Source of the DNA: JAPOUP01 sp026708635 | GTDB lineage: Bacteria > Pseudomonadota > Alphaproteobacteria > Rhodobacterales > Rhodobacteraceae | DNA length: 64,000 nucleotides | Assembly (NCBI GenBank): GCA_965200115.1 | Contig: OZ241336.1 | Location: 3,162,001-3,226,000 of the forward strand | Reading direction: 5' to 3' | Part shown: positions 1 through 8,545 of the stretch, piece by piece | How the letters are laid out: every line of letters starts with the position of its first letter | Numbering within the stretch: the stretch's first letter is position 1 | Notes under the pieces: generated by a model | Database searches by the model: none | Told to the model about the DNA's origin: nothing | What the model saw: the letters and a program-made list of their open reading frames with translations, nothing else | Made by a program: the position numbers and the translations under genes

Positions 1-13
1 CGCTCTTGCCAAC

Positions 14-1108
14 ATGTACGATGCCATTGCGAAAAAGAGCATGTTTCCGTTCTGGGCGACATCGGATGATGTAACCAATGACGAAGTGCGTCAGTTGATG
101 GCAACCAAACGCGCCGTCCCGTACCTTTGGACCTATAAGGACGATATCGAGCCGCTGCTGCGCATGTCGGCGGAACTGATAACCATGGATGACAGCGAAC
201 GGCGCAGTCTGGTGCTGGTCAATCCCGGCCTTGCGCCAAAGCGCGCGACGGTTTCGACAATGTATACCGCCTATCGCCTGAACGATCCGAACGAGATCAT
301 GCCCCCGCACAAGCATTCACCGTCAGCCATCCGTTTCGGCCTGACGGGCAAGGGGAACTTCACCGGTGTCGCGGGCGAAGACATAACGTTCGGACCGGGT
401 GATATGGTTCTGACGCCAAACGACACATGGCATAATCACGGGACAATGGGCGATCAGGAGGCGGTTAACCTTTCGGTTCTGGACCTCCCGCTGGTCGAAA
501 CGCTGAACGCGATCCATTTCGACCATAACTACACTGAAATCGAAGATGGCAAAGAGTTTCAGCGCAAGCAGCAGACGGCGCGGTACCCTACAGACTATTC
601 GCGCGCGATCTACGGGATCGGGGGAATGACCCCACGTTGGGTGGACCATTACCGTGGTGGTGGTCTGTCCTCGCCAATGTATGTCTATCGCTGGGACGCG
701 ATGATGGAGATCTTCCACCGCTTCCGCGACGAAGAGGGCGATCCGCACGAGGGGCTTATGGTCGAATACACCGATCCGACGCGTGGAGAACCAGTGTTCA
801 AGACCATAACATTCTTTGCGCAGATGCTTCGGCCCGGTGAGAAGACACTGCCATTGCGTCAGACGGCAAGTCTATTGGTCGCCCCATTCCAGGGGAGTGG
901 ATATTCCATCGTTGACGGGCAACGCTTCGACTGGAACGAGTTCGACACGCTTGCCGTGCCCGGGGGGGGATGGTGCGAGCACCACAACGGGTCAGAGACA
1001 AAGTCGGTTTATCTGTTCGTCGCGTCCGATGAGCCGACACTCAAGAAGTTGTCACTCTTCAAGTCCTGGGGTCAGACCGAGGGCGGGGATGTGATCCGTC
1101 GTGCCTGA
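14..1108 (+). CDS. Double-cupin dioxygenase, gentisate 1,2-dioxygenase-like
   Basis: The protein (364 aa from the first ATG) has two cupin domains as in gentisate and salicylate dioxygenases, non-haem Fe(II) enzymes that open hydroxylated aromatic rings. The N-terminal cupin carries the metal ligand pattern His99-x-His101 with His140 in a WHNHG motif; the second cupin (about 265-340) is less conserved, as is usual. No stop codon precedes the ATG before the window edge, so the gene may begin a few codons upstream. It is followed 20 bp later by an LVIVD gene in the same direction and heads a vitamin B6 catabolic cluster. The family is clear; the substrate is not. A pyridine-ring intermediate of B6 breakdown is an inference from context, and true gentisate is the main alternative. 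Confidence 0.8.
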   Translation: MYDAIAKKSMFPFWATSDDVTNDEVRQLMATKRAVPYLWTYKDDIEPLLRMSAELITMDDSERRSLVLVNPGLAPKRATVSTMYTAYRLNDPNEIMPPHKHSPSAIRFGLTGKGNFTGVAGEDITFGPGDMVLTPNDTWHNHGTMGDQEAVNLSVLDLPLVETLNAIHFDHNYTEIEDGKEFQRKQQTARYPTDYSRAIYGIGGMTPRWVDHYRGGGLSSPMYVYRWDAMMEIFHRFRDEEGDPHEGLMVEYTDPTRGEPVFKTITFFAQMLRPGEKTLPLRQTASLLVAPFQGSGYSIVDGQRFDWNEFDTLAVPGGGWCEHHNGSETKSVYLFVASDEPTLKKLSLFKSWGQTEGGDVIRRA

Positions 1109-1128
1109 ACTGGGTTGGGGCGCCTAGA

Positions 1129-2256
1129 ATGGCAGAAGCACTAAACACCAAGCTTCTTTCGCATATCGACTGCCCCGGTGGGGGGCAGGTCTGGGTTGAG
1201 GGCACGATGCTTTACATCGGGCATATGCGCAATCCTTCGGGGACGACGATTGTCGATGTCGCAGATCCGCGTGCCCCGAAAATACTCGCGCGGATCGATG
1301 TTCCTGATGGCTGGCATTCGCACAAGGTGCGGGCGTCCGGTGATATCATGATCGTGAATCACGAGAAGATCGGTCAGGATGGCGATCAGAATTTCGGCGG
1401 CGGTATGGGCATCTACGATGTGTCGAAACCGGCCGAGCCAAAGCTGATCACAAAGTGGCGGACGGGCGGTCGCGGTGTGCACCGCTACGATTTTGATGGA
1501 CGCTACGCCTATATCTCGCCAACAGCGGATGGCTATATCGGCAACTTCGTAATGATCCTGGACCTTCAGGATCCGGTGAAGCCGACGGAAGTTGGCCGCT
1601 GGTGGATACCGGGTCAATGGCAGGCCGGAGGCGAGGAGTATCCTTGGGACAACTGGGTCGCGCCACGCTGTCATCATCCGATCCGCCGTGGCGACAGGCT
1701 TTACGTAAGCTATTGGCACCATGGATTCTATATCCTCGATATCTCGGATATGTCGAAGCCAAAGGCGATATCGGGCTTGAACACGAGCCCGGTCTATCCG
1801 CACCCGACCCATACCTGTCTTCCCATGGCGCAGCCGATTGCCAGTCGGGATATCATGGTGGTGGCGGATGAAGATGTGGCCAAGCTTTATCCCGCGGCGC
1901 CAGCGTTCACGTGGATCTATGACATCACCGTTGAAACTCATCCAACGCCGATTGCCACATGGCAGGTCGAGGGCCTGCACGGCGATGGCAGCCCGCAAAA
2001 CCCGATGATGGGCTGTCACCAGCCGTCGGAACGCCCGGCCGGAACGATCATCCCCTTTGCCTGGTTCGCGCAAGGCATGCGGCTTGTGGACATCGCCGAT
2101 CCCTATAACCCGTGCGAGGCGGGTCATTATACACCTGACGCGCCGAAGGGCGGCAGCCGCCCGTCATCGAACGATGTGACAATCGACGATCGCGGCATCA
2201 TCTATCTCATCGATCGGGTTCACGGCGTGGACATCATCGAAACGAGCGCATTCTAA
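1129..2256 (+). CDS. LVIVD-repeat beta-propeller protein
   Basis: This 375-aa protein is built of repeats ending in strands such as IVDVADP, IYDVSKP, ILDISDMS and LVDIADP, the signature of LVIVD-repeat beta-propellers. It has no signal peptide, so it should be cytoplasmic. Histidines are concentrated in conserved-looking loops (WHSHK near 65, RCHHP near 180, YWHHGF near 197, HPTHTC near 226), which could form a metal centre, but that is inference. It lies 20 bp after the cupin dioxygenase and 9 bp before a RidA gene. The family has no settled biochemical role; co-transcription suggests work on the same aromatic substrate, as an accessory or as a ring-fission product enzyme. Confidence 0.8.
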   Translation: MAEALNTKLLSHIDCPGGGQVWVEGTMLYIGHMRNPSGTTIVDVADPRAPKILARIDVPDGWHSHKVRASGDIMIVNHEKIGQDGDQNFGGGMGIYDVSKPAEPKLITKWRTGGRGVHRYDFDGRYAYISPTADGYIGNFVMILDLQDPVKPTEVGRWWIPGQWQAGGEEYPWDNWVAPRCHHPIRRGDRLYVSYWHHGFYILDISDMSKPKAISGLNTSPVYPHPTHTCLPMAQPIASRDIMVVADEDVAKLYPAAPAFTWIYDITVETHPTPIATWQVEGLHGDGSPQNPMMGCHQPSERPAGTIIPFAWFAQGMRLVDIADPYNPCEAGHYTPDAPKGGSRPSSNDVTIDDRGIIYLIDRVHGVDIIETSAF

Positions 2257-2265
2257 GGAGCCTCC

Positions 2266-2658
2266 ATGGCCAGGATTTCGGATCAACACTATGCAATCGG
2301 TAAGAAGAACCCGAACTTGCCATTTCACCCGGCCGTGCGCGCGGGGGATTACATTTATGTCTCCGGCCAGGTCTCGAAGGATGAGAACGGCAATATGATG
2401 GTCGGCTCGATAGAGGAAGAGACCGCAGGTACGATCGAAGCGATCCAGCGCATCATCGCCGAAGAGGGCGCGACGCTGAAGGATGTGGTTCGCGTGACGA
2501 CCTACCTAGAAGATATGCGCGATTTTAGCCGCTATAACGCTGTTTTCAAGAAATATTTCGATGGCTGCGTCATTGCGCGAACGACGGTCGAGGCAAAGGC
2601 CGCGATTTGTGTTCGCGTCGAGATGGAAGCCATTGTCTACAAGCCGCTCGGGACCTGA
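2266..2658 (+). CDS. RidA/YjgF/UK114 family protein
   Basis: The 130-aa protein has the typical Rid length and motifs: HPAVRAGDYIYVSGQ near 22, a VRVTTYLEDMRDF stretch near 78, and a C-terminal VRVEMEAIVYK strand that follows the arginine-containing loop. Rid proteins hydrolyse reactive enamines/imines released by PLP enzymes or form subfamilies tied to aromatic catabolism. A ribosome site, aaggagcc, precedes the ATG. In a cluster containing a PLP-dependent aminotransferase and a nitrogen-heterocycle pathway, a deaminase acting on enamine-like products is plausible, but the sequence does not prove it. Confidence 0.9.
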   Translation: MARISDQHYAIGKKNPNLPFHPAVRAGDYIYVSGQVSKDENGNMMVGSIEEETAGTIEAIQRIIAEEGATLKDVVRVTTYLEDMRDFSRYNAVFKKYFDGCVIARTTVEAKAAICVRVEMEAIVYKPLGT

Positions 2659-2678
2659 GTGAAATAAGGAGAAGAGAA

Positions 2679-3278
2679 ATGCTGAAGCTGCTGGGTCGGA
2701 ACACTTCGGGGAATGTCCAGAAGGTGTTATTCGCGCTGGAAGAGATGGTCGCTGAATACGAACGCGAGGACTATGGCCGCTTGTTCGAGAACACCAAGAC
2801 CCCTGAGTACCTGGCGATGAACCCGACCGCCAAGGTTCCAACCCTCGTGGACGGGGATACCGTGATCTGGGAAAGCAACACGATTCTTCGATATCTCGCG
2901 GACACCCGCGCCAAGGACATGACTGGCGCGACACCTGCCGAACGCACCGAGGTTGAACGCTGGATGGATTTCGTTCTGGCCGCGGTGAATCCCGGCTACA
3001 TGACTGGCTTCAAGGGCGCAAAACAGGATCCAGCGGACAGGCCCGCCGGTTTCGATGCGCAAATCGCCGACCTGCATGCGCAGATGCAGATCATCAGCGC
3101 TCATCTTGAGGGCAAAGACTTCCTCGCCCTGGGAAAGTTCACCATCGCCGATTGCGCCTTGGGGCCGATCCTGGGTCGCTGTCTGAACTTCCCCTACGAG
3201 CGGCCGTCTATGCCCGGACTTGAGCGGTGGTTTGAAAGCATTTCGGGAAGGGCGGCATTCAAGGCCACAACAGGCTGA
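2679..3278 (+). CDS. Glutathione S-transferase family protein
   Basis: The 199-aa protein shows the N-terminal thioredoxin fold of GSTs (Asn-Thr-Ser-Gly-Asn-Val-Gln-Lys near 8, NPTAKVPTLVDGD near 48, an ESNTILRYL strand near 63) and an all-helical C-terminal domain. An in-frame ATG at 2607 exists but lies inside the RidA gene; the start at 2679 has an aaggag site 8 bp upstream and matches family N-termini. Some GSTs isomerise maleylpyruvate-type ring-fission products, so pairing with a gentisate-like dioxygenase is suggestive; the reaction remains unassigned. The gene ends 3 bp before the FHMPC dehydrogenase start. Confidence 0.85.
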   Translation: MLKLLGRNTSGNVQKVLFALEEMVAEYEREDYGRLFENTKTPEYLAMNPTAKVPTLVDGDTVIWESNTILRYLADTRAKDMTGATPAERTEVERWMDFVLAAVNPGYMTGFKGAKQDPADRPAGFDAQIADLHAQMQIISAHLEGKDFLALGKFTIADCALGPILGRCLNFPYERPSMPGLERWFESISGRAAFKATTG

Positions 3279-3281
3279 ACG

Positions 3282-4196
3282 ATGAAGATTGCGATCATAG
3301 GCATGGGGTCCATGGGACCCGGAATGGCCGCCCGGTTGGCGCGTGGCGGACACAGGGTACGTACGTTTGATGTGGCCCCGGCCGCAATCGAGCGTGCAAA
3401 GGCCATGCTGCCCTTGATCGGAAACGCGCTTGATGGGTTGGAAGTCGCCGATCAGGGTGGCAAACTGACATTCTCGGCAACCCTGCAAGAGACCGTCACC
3501 GGGGCCAATCTGGTGATCGAGAACGTACCGGAGACTGTTGAGGCCAAGGCGGAGGTCTATGCCGCTCTCGATGCTCTGATCGGATCGGATGTCCTTGTCG
3601 CCAGTGATACGTCCGGCATTCCCATCACGAAGCTGCAGGCCCATATCTCGCACCCCGGCCGCTTCGTGGGCATGCACTGGTCGAATCCGCCGCATATCAT
3701 TCCGATGATCGAGGTGATCGCCGGAGAACAGACGGAAGCTGCCACCGTCGCCACGATACAGGATCTGATCCGGTCGCTTGGCCTGCTGCCAGTAACACTT
3801 AAGCGCGACTTACCGGGATTCGTGGAAAACAGGGTGCTTTATGCCTTGCTGCGCGAATGTGTGGATCTTGTGGAACAAGGCGTGATCGATCCGGAAGATC
3901 TGGACACCTGCGTGACATGGGGGATCGGCTACAAGCTCTCGGTCGTTGGGCCGATGCGGCTTCTGGATATGGCTGGTCTCGATATCTACCAGTCGGTCGC
4001 CTCTTTCCTGAATGCTGAATTGTGCGGCCGGACCGACGTATCGCCAATTGTGACGAGGTCGACAGAGAATGGCCGTATCGGCATGAAATCCGGCCGCGGT
4101 CTGTTCGACTATTCGCCGGAGGATCTGGCGAACTTGCCGCGTGAGCGTGGCGCCAAACTGGTTGCCGTGCGCCGGGTGCTGGAGGGTAAGGTATGA
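3282..4196 (+). CDS. 5-formyl-3-hydroxy-2-methylpyridine-4-carboxylate 5-dehydrogenase (FHMPC dehydrogenase)
   Basis: The 304-aa protein has the 3-hydroxyacyl-CoA dehydrogenase fold: an N-terminal NAD site (GMGSMGPGMAARLARGG, residues 7-23), an SDTSGIPITKLQAHI strand near 107, the MHWSNPPHIIPMIEV catalytic-histidine segment near 127, and a C-terminal helical domain from about 185. It agrees closely, including these segments, with the Mesorhizobium loti enzyme of pyridoxine degradation as I remember it; that enzyme oxidises the 5-formyl group of an intermediate to the dicarboxylate with NAD. The assignment is strengthened by three other B6 enzymes downstream. Its end overlaps the TRAP small-permease start by ATGA. 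A generic hydroxyacyl-CoA dehydrogenase is the alternative. Confidence 0.85.
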   Translation: MKIAIIGMGSMGPGMAARLARGGHRVRTFDVAPAAIERAKAMLPLIGNALDGLEVADQGGKLTFSATLQETVTGANLVIENVPETVEAKAEVYAALDALIGSDVLVASDTSGIPITKLQAHISHPGRFVGMHWSNPPHIIPMIEVIAGEQTEAATVATIQDLIRSLGLLPVTLKRDLPGFVENRVLYALLRECVDLVEQGVIDPEDLDTCVTWGIGYKLSVVGPMRLLDMAGLDIYQSVASFLNAELCGRTDVSPIVTRSTENGRIGMKSGRGLFDYSPEDLANLPRERGAKLVAVRRVLEGKV

Positions 4197-4699
4197 CCGC
4201 GGCGCCCCTTCTCATCCGGGTCGAGGCAGTCGCTATCTCGGCGCTGCGAGGGCTTCTGGGGCTCGGTCTGGTCGCTATGGTGCTGGTCAATATAGCGAAT
4301 GCGGGGGGACGCTATGGCGGTTTGCCGACACTGACCGGCGCCGATGAGCTTTTGGTTTTCGCGATGATCTGGATCGTGATGGTGGGTGCGATACTGGCCA
4401 CGCGGGACCGCACACATCTGAGCATAGATCTGTTCCCGCAGCGCCTGCCACCGCGGTCGCGTCGGGCCCTAACGGCGGCCACGGGACTTGTGACAGCCGC
4501 CGTTTGTGCTTTCACCGCCTTTCACGGCCTGACCTTTATCGAACGGATTGCCGCTATCGGGCAGACCAGCATGGGGCTGGGCATTCCAATGGTGATTCCA
4601 CATCTGGCCGTCTTCACGGGTTTTGCGGGTATAGCGATCGTTGCCGCTATCCTCGCCGTTATTGATCTGCGCGGATGTCTTGCCGGGAGAGGGGAATGA
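4193..4699 (+). CDS. TRAP transporter small permease (DctQ family)
   Basis: The 168-aa protein contains four hydrophobic segments (about 13-35, 52-70, 92-112, 128-152) and the LTGADELLVFAMIWIVMVGA region typical of DctQ-type small subunits of tripartite ATP-independent transporters. It sits in the inner membrane with the large permease and takes solute from the periplasmic binding protein. Its start overlaps the preceding dehydrogenase stop (ATGA) and its stop overlaps the large permease start (ATGA), so all three should be translated together. The substrate is unknown; position inside the B6 cluster suggests a pyridine carboxylate or B6 vitamer. Confidence 0.88.
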   Translation: MTAAPLLIRVEAVAISALRGLLGLGLVAMVLVNIANAGGRYGGLPTLTGADELLVFAMIWIVMVGAILATRDRTHLSIDLFPQRLPPRSRRALTAATGLVTAAVCAFTAFHGLTFIERIAAIGQTSMGLGIPMVIPHLAVFTGFAGIAIVAAILAVIDLRGCLAGRGE

Positions 4700-5970
4700 T
4701 ATGGGCGCTTGCGCTTACCATCGTGATCTTGACGGCGCTTGGCGCACCGGTCTTTGTGGCGCTTTTGTCCGGGGCGACCGTGGGTCTCTTGTTCTTCCAC
4801 GGTCCGCCGCTTTTGGCGCTGCAACAGACGATCTTCGGCGGGCTCGACGCCTACGCGCTGTTGGCAGTTCCGTTCTTTGTGTTCGCCGGAGAGTTGATGG
4901 CGGCGAGCGGTATTGCCGACCGTTTGATCGCATTGGTGCGGGCGTTGTTCGGTCGGGTTCCGGGTTCATTGGGGATTGCAGCGCTCGGCGGTTCGACGCT
5001 GATCGGCACAATCTGCGGGTCATCTGCGGCTGCCGTCGCGGCGGTAGGGCGGAACATGTACCCGCGACTATTGCAAGGTGGCTATGGTGTACGCCGAGGC
5101 GCGGGCTTGATTACGTCAGCGGGGGCGATCGACATCGTAATCCCGCCTTCGATAGCTATGATTCTTTATGGCGCGGCAGCGGAGCAGAGCATTCCCAAGC
5201 TTTTCATCGCAGGGGTTGTGCCGGGTCTTGTCATCGCGACTCTCATGGCAGTCTATATCAGCATTTCGACTTGGATCGCAGGCTTGCCAACAGAGCAGCG
5301 GTTCGAGGCGCGGCAAGCGGCGCTGGCTTTTCGGCGCGCGCTTGCAGCCCTCTCGATGCCGGTCTTTGTGCTGACGGGGATCTATACCGGGGCGTTTTCG
5401 CCGACCGAGGCCGGTGGGTTCGCCTGTGCCTACGCGATCCTTTTGGGGCTGTTCGTCTATCGCAGTCTGACACTTGTCAGCATTTTTCAGGCGGCGACAC
5501 GCGCCGCGATGACCACGGCGCAGATTATGGTCGTTGTGGCTGCGGCCAGTGTGATCGCCTGGATTTTCACGGTCGAGGGCCTGCCACAGGCACTGATTTC
5601 CGGAGCAGCCAATGCGGGATTGTCGCCTCTTGGGTTTCTGCTGACGGTGAACGCGCTTTTGCTGGCCATCGGCTGCTTTCTCGATCCGACCTCCGCCATT
5701 CTGGTTTTGGCACCGCTCCTTGCGCCCATCGCCATTTCGCTGGGTATCGATCCCATCCATTTTGGCGTCATCATGACGGTGAACCTTGCCATCGGAATGT
5801 TCACACCACCCTTTGGGCTCAACATCTTCGTCGCGCAATCAGTATTGGGCGCGTCAGCGGCCGACATCTATCGCGGGGTCCTGCCTTTCGTTGCGGTTCA
5901 GGTCGTGGCGCTGGCGATCATCACGCTCTTGCCCGCACTATCCCTTTGGCTTGTCGAGACAATGTCCTGA
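4696..5970 (+). CDS. TRAP transporter large permease (DctM family)
   Basis: This 424-aa membrane protein has about a dozen hydrophobic helices and DctM landmarks: LLAVPFFVFAGELM, a GSSAAAVAAVG segment, an IDIVIPPSI loop and NLAIGMFTPPFG near the C-terminus. An ATG at 4675 is in frame, but the ATG at 4696 overlaps the small-permease stop and has a ggagagg site just upstream, so it is preferred. With the small subunit and the binding protein at 6002 it makes a complete sodium- or proton-driven TRAP importer. Confidence 0.92.
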   Translation: MIWALALTIVILTALGAPVFVALLSGATVGLLFFHGPPLLALQQTIFGGLDAYALLAVPFFVFAGELMAASGIADRLIALVRALFGRVPGSLGIAALGGSTLIGTICGSSAAAVAAVGRNMYPRLLQGGYGVRRGAGLITSAGAIDIVIPPSIAMILYGAAAEQSIPKLFIAGVVPGLVIATLMAVYISISTWIAGLPTEQRFEARQAALAFRRALAALSMPVFVLTGIYTGAFSPTEAGGFACAYAILLGLFVYRSLTLVSIFQAATRAAMTTAQIMVVVAAASVIAWIFTVEGLPQALISGAANAGLSPLGFLLTVNALLLAIGCFLDPTSAILVLAPLLAPIAISLGIDPIHFGVIMTVNLAIGMFTPPFGLNIFVAQSVLGASAADIYRGVLPFVAVQVVALAIITLLPALSLWLVETMS

Positions 5971-6001
5971 CCCCTTTGTCCTGTCTTAGGAGGACCAACC
6001 C

Positions 6002-7024
6002 ATGACCATTCTTTCCAGTTTCTCCCGCCGTGCCGCGCTCGGGGCAATCATTGCCTCGGCGCTGGCATGTGCGCCGTCTCTCGCCGCCGCGCAAAGTACG
6101 ATGAAACTGGCCAGTGCCACGATCAACGATGTCCAGCATGAGTGGCAGAAGGTGTTCGCCGCCGAGATGGGCGAACGTGTGGGTGATGCGGTAACGGTCG
6201 AAATCTATCCGGCGTCGCAGCTGGGGGCGATCCCGCGCATGACCGAAGGGGTGCTGCTTGGCACAATCGAAGCCTTCACAACACCATCCTCGTTCGTGAC
6301 AGGCACCGACCGGCGCTTTCAGGCCTTTGATGTCCCCGGCCTGTTCCAATCGCCCGAGGAAGTTGCCGCGGTGATCCATAACCCGGAGTTCCGCGATCAC
6401 CTTGAGACGCTTTATCTCGACAAGGGGGTTCGGGTGATCGGCGCGATTTACAACTCGCCGATGCTGATGCTGACGCGCGAACCCGTGACCGAACTGTCTG
6501 GTATCAGCGGGCTGAAGGTGCGCACCTTCGCCTCGCCTCTGCAGATGGAACCAATGAAGGAAATTGGCGCGATCCCAACGCCCCTTGCGCTGTCGGAAGT
6601 CACCCCGCAGCTTCAGTCCGGCGGAATCGACGGGATGTTAGCCGGCATGCCGATCCTGACGGCATTCAAGTTCTACGACACCGCACGGCACGTGACCGAT
6701 CTGAACTTTTCCCATCTCGTGTCGATGACGCTGGTCAACGAGATGTGGTTCCAAAACCAGAGTCCCGAGGTGCGGGAGGCGATCCGTGCTGCCGGTCGCG
6801 CCGCCGAAGAGGCTGTGTTCGATTGGGGGGTCGCCAATGTCGAACGTGCCAATCGCGCCTGGCTTGAAAACGGTGGCGAGATCCACAGGTTCAGCGATGA
6901 GGAGCAAGCCGACATGATGACCCGGTTCGCGGACGTCGGTGTGGCGACGATTGCCGATCAGCCCGATGTCGTCGCCGAATACGAACGCATACTTGACGTC
7001 CTTAAGGCGCATCGGGGCATGTGA
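6002..7024 (+). CDS. TRAP transporter substrate-binding protein (DctP family)
   Basis: The 340-aa protein begins with a secretion signal that includes a twin-arginine-like SRRAALG and a hydrophobic stretch ending near Ala30, followed by a DctP-type fold (IYPASQLGAIPRMTEGV near 61, SGISGLKVRTFASPLQMEPMKEIGAIPTPL near 162). It binds the solute in the periplasm and delivers it to the two permeases just upstream. A taggagga ribosome site lies 7 bp before the ATG. The order permease-permease-binding protein differs from the commonest arrangement but is known. Confidence 0.92.
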   Translation: MTILSSFSRRAALGAIIASALACAPSLAAAQSTMKLASATINDVQHEWQKVFAAEMGERVGDAVTVEIYPASQLGAIPRMTEGVLLGTIEAFTTPSSFVTGTDRRFQAFDVPGLFQSPEEVAAVIHNPEFRDHLETLYLDKGVRVIGAIYNSPMLMLTREPVTELSGISGLKVRTFASPLQMEPMKEIGAIPTPLALSEVTPQLQSGGIDGMLAGMPILTAFKFYDTARHVTDLNFSHLVSMTLVNEMWFQNQSPEVREAIRAAGRAAEEAVFDWGVANVERANRAWLENGGEIHRFSDEEQADMMTRFADVGVATIADQPDVVAEYERILDVLKAHRGM

Positions 7025-7031
7025 TCTGATG

Positions 7032-7493
7032 TCAGCCTTCGGCCTCTCCACACGCGAAGCGCCCTTCGGAACTGGCTTTGCAGTTCCGCGTGATCTGTGC
7101 AGGTGCGGGGCCAGCGGCGAAGGGGAGGGCGACACGTCCGCGAGTGGCGGTCAGATTGCCCGCCGCACCGCACCAGATCGCCTCGATCGGCATGCGGTCG
7201 TCGGTTGCGTTCATAAGGTTGGTCACACCCGTTTCGGGGTCATGCCACAACGTCACCTCAAGCGAAGTGCCCGGAGCCGCCTGACCCAGATCCTCGGAAT
7301 ACCAATGCGCAAGGGTCGCGGTGCAGGCCATCGCGCCGCCGGTCCCGTTCGATACCGAAAGCCGCACCCGTTCGGCATCCTCGGTGCCTTTGATGATGCC
7401 CGAATAGGGCACGTAGACATTTCCTTCGGCCAGCGCCATCGCGCCAGCCAGAGAGCAGAGAAGACCCAAAAGAACCGCCCCAAGGCGGCTGAC
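7032..7493 (-). CDS. Small secreted cysteine-containing protein of unknown function
   Basis: Reading leftward from a GTG at 7493, the protein (153 aa) starts with a clean signal peptide (MSRLGAVLLGLLCSLAGAMALA) and continues as a polar domain with four cysteines, suggesting two disulfides in the periplasm. A longer reading from TTG at 7520 would run into the ribosome site of the next gene, so the shorter start is preferred. It is the only minus-strand gene inside a long plus-strand catabolic cluster and faces the TRAP binding-protein gene tail to tail with a 7-bp gap. I do not recognise the family. Confidence 0.6.
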   Translation of the reverse strand, partial: VSRLGAVLLGLLCSLAGAMALAEGNVYVPYSGIIKGTEDAERVRLSVSNGTGGAMACTATLAHWYSEDLGQAAPGTSLEVTLWHDPETGVTNLMNATDDRMPIEAIWCGAAGNLTATRGRVALPFAAGPAPAQITRNCKASSEGRFACGEAEG

Positions 7494-7520
7494 ACAACCC
7501 AACAGAGGGAGACCTGACAA

Positions 7521-8537
7521 ATGAAATATCTACTTCGCTCCATGTCATTTGCGGCGATCGTCGCCGCATCGGGCGCCGTTGCCCAAGACATTGATACCAT
7601 AGCCGTTCTGACCCCAGAAGTGGGAAATGACTTTGGCTGGAATCAACAGGGCGTCGACGCGGCCCGGGCCGCTGCCGAGGCCATGGGGCTCGAGATCGTG
7701 GTGGCTGACGGACTTGGCTATGGTGACGTCCGCGCGCCGATGCGGGAGCTCGCGGCCGAAGGCGTGGACCTGATGATCGCGCACGCGTCGGGCTACAATA
7801 CCGCCGGTCCCGAGATAGCCGAGGAGACGGGCGTGCCGGTGGCCATCGTCGACAACCCGGACGCACTGAAGGAGGGCTTGATCGCCGACTACACTCTGTC
7901 CGGGCACGAAGGAGCCTATCTCGCAGGCCGGATGGCGGCAAAGATGACGACAACCGGCACCGTCGGGATTGTGGTTTCGGGCGAACCGCCTTCGTGGAAC
8001 TCTCAATCCGCCGGGTTCGCCCAGGGCGTGCGGGCCGAGAATGCCGATGTGAATGTGCTCTACGCGGTTATCGGACCTGCGGCCTATTCCGATGCAGCGG
8101 GCGGTAACCGGGTGACGACCTCGGTGATCGCGGCCGGCGCGGACATCATCTTTGGTCAAGGCAACGGATCGTCCTTCGGTATGATTCAGGCGATTGAAAC
8201 CAACGCGGCGACCGACGGGTCGGACGTTCTGTTCATCGACGTGATCGGCGACAAGTCCTCACTTGATACCGGTCACCTTCTGACCTCGGTCGTCTGGGAC
8301 ATGACGCCGGTGTATTCTGAAATGATCGCCGATCTGAAAGCCGGGACCTTCGGTACCAAAAGCTACGCGATCAGCCTCGCGGGCGACTCGGTCAAGCTTC
8401 TGAAAACACCGCAGGTTCCTGACGACGTCTGGACCGAGATCATGGCCCTGCGAGACGAGATCGTGTCGGGCGGCATGAGCATGGATCCGATCTTTGACGC
8501 AGAGGCAGTGCGCGCTCTTGTGACGCTGGCCGAGTAA
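7521..8537 (+). CDS. BMP-family ABC transporter substrate-binding protein
   Basis: The 338-aa protein has a signal peptide (to about residue 21) and the basic-membrane-protein fold: VGNDFGWNQQGVDAARAAAEAMG near 35, IAHASGYN near 90, VSGEPPSWNSQSAGFAQGVR near 152 and DIIFGQGNGSSFGMIQAI near 208. BMP proteins deliver nucleosides, and in Treponema riboflavin, to ABC permeases of the type encoded next. A gagggaga site precedes the ATG. Together with 8546-12174 it forms a complete importer whose place between B6 genes makes a vitamin B6 compound a good candidate ligand (inference). Confidence 0.88.
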   Translation: MKYLLRSMSFAAIVAASGAVAQDIDTIAVLTPEVGNDFGWNQQGVDAARAAAEAMGLEIVVADGLGYGDVRAPMRELAAEGVDLMIAHASGYNTAGPEIAEETGVPVAIVDNPDALKEGLIADYTLSGHEGAYLAGRMAAKMTTTGTVGIVVSGEPPSWNSQSAGFAQGVRAENADVNVLYAVIGPAAYSDAAGGNRVTTSVIAAGADIIFGQGNGSSFGMIQAIETNAATDGSDVLFIDVIGDKSSLDTGHLLTSVVWDMTPVYSEMIADLKAGTFGTKSYAISLAGDSVKLLKTPQVPDDVWTEIMALRDEIVSGGMSMDPIFDAEAVRALVTLAE

Positions 8538-8545
8538 GAAAGGGG

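Noticed and set aside
4641..6005. 454-codon frame overlapping the TRAP large permease
   Set aside because: Shadow frame with no membrane segments or family motifs; the DctM frame explains the DNA.
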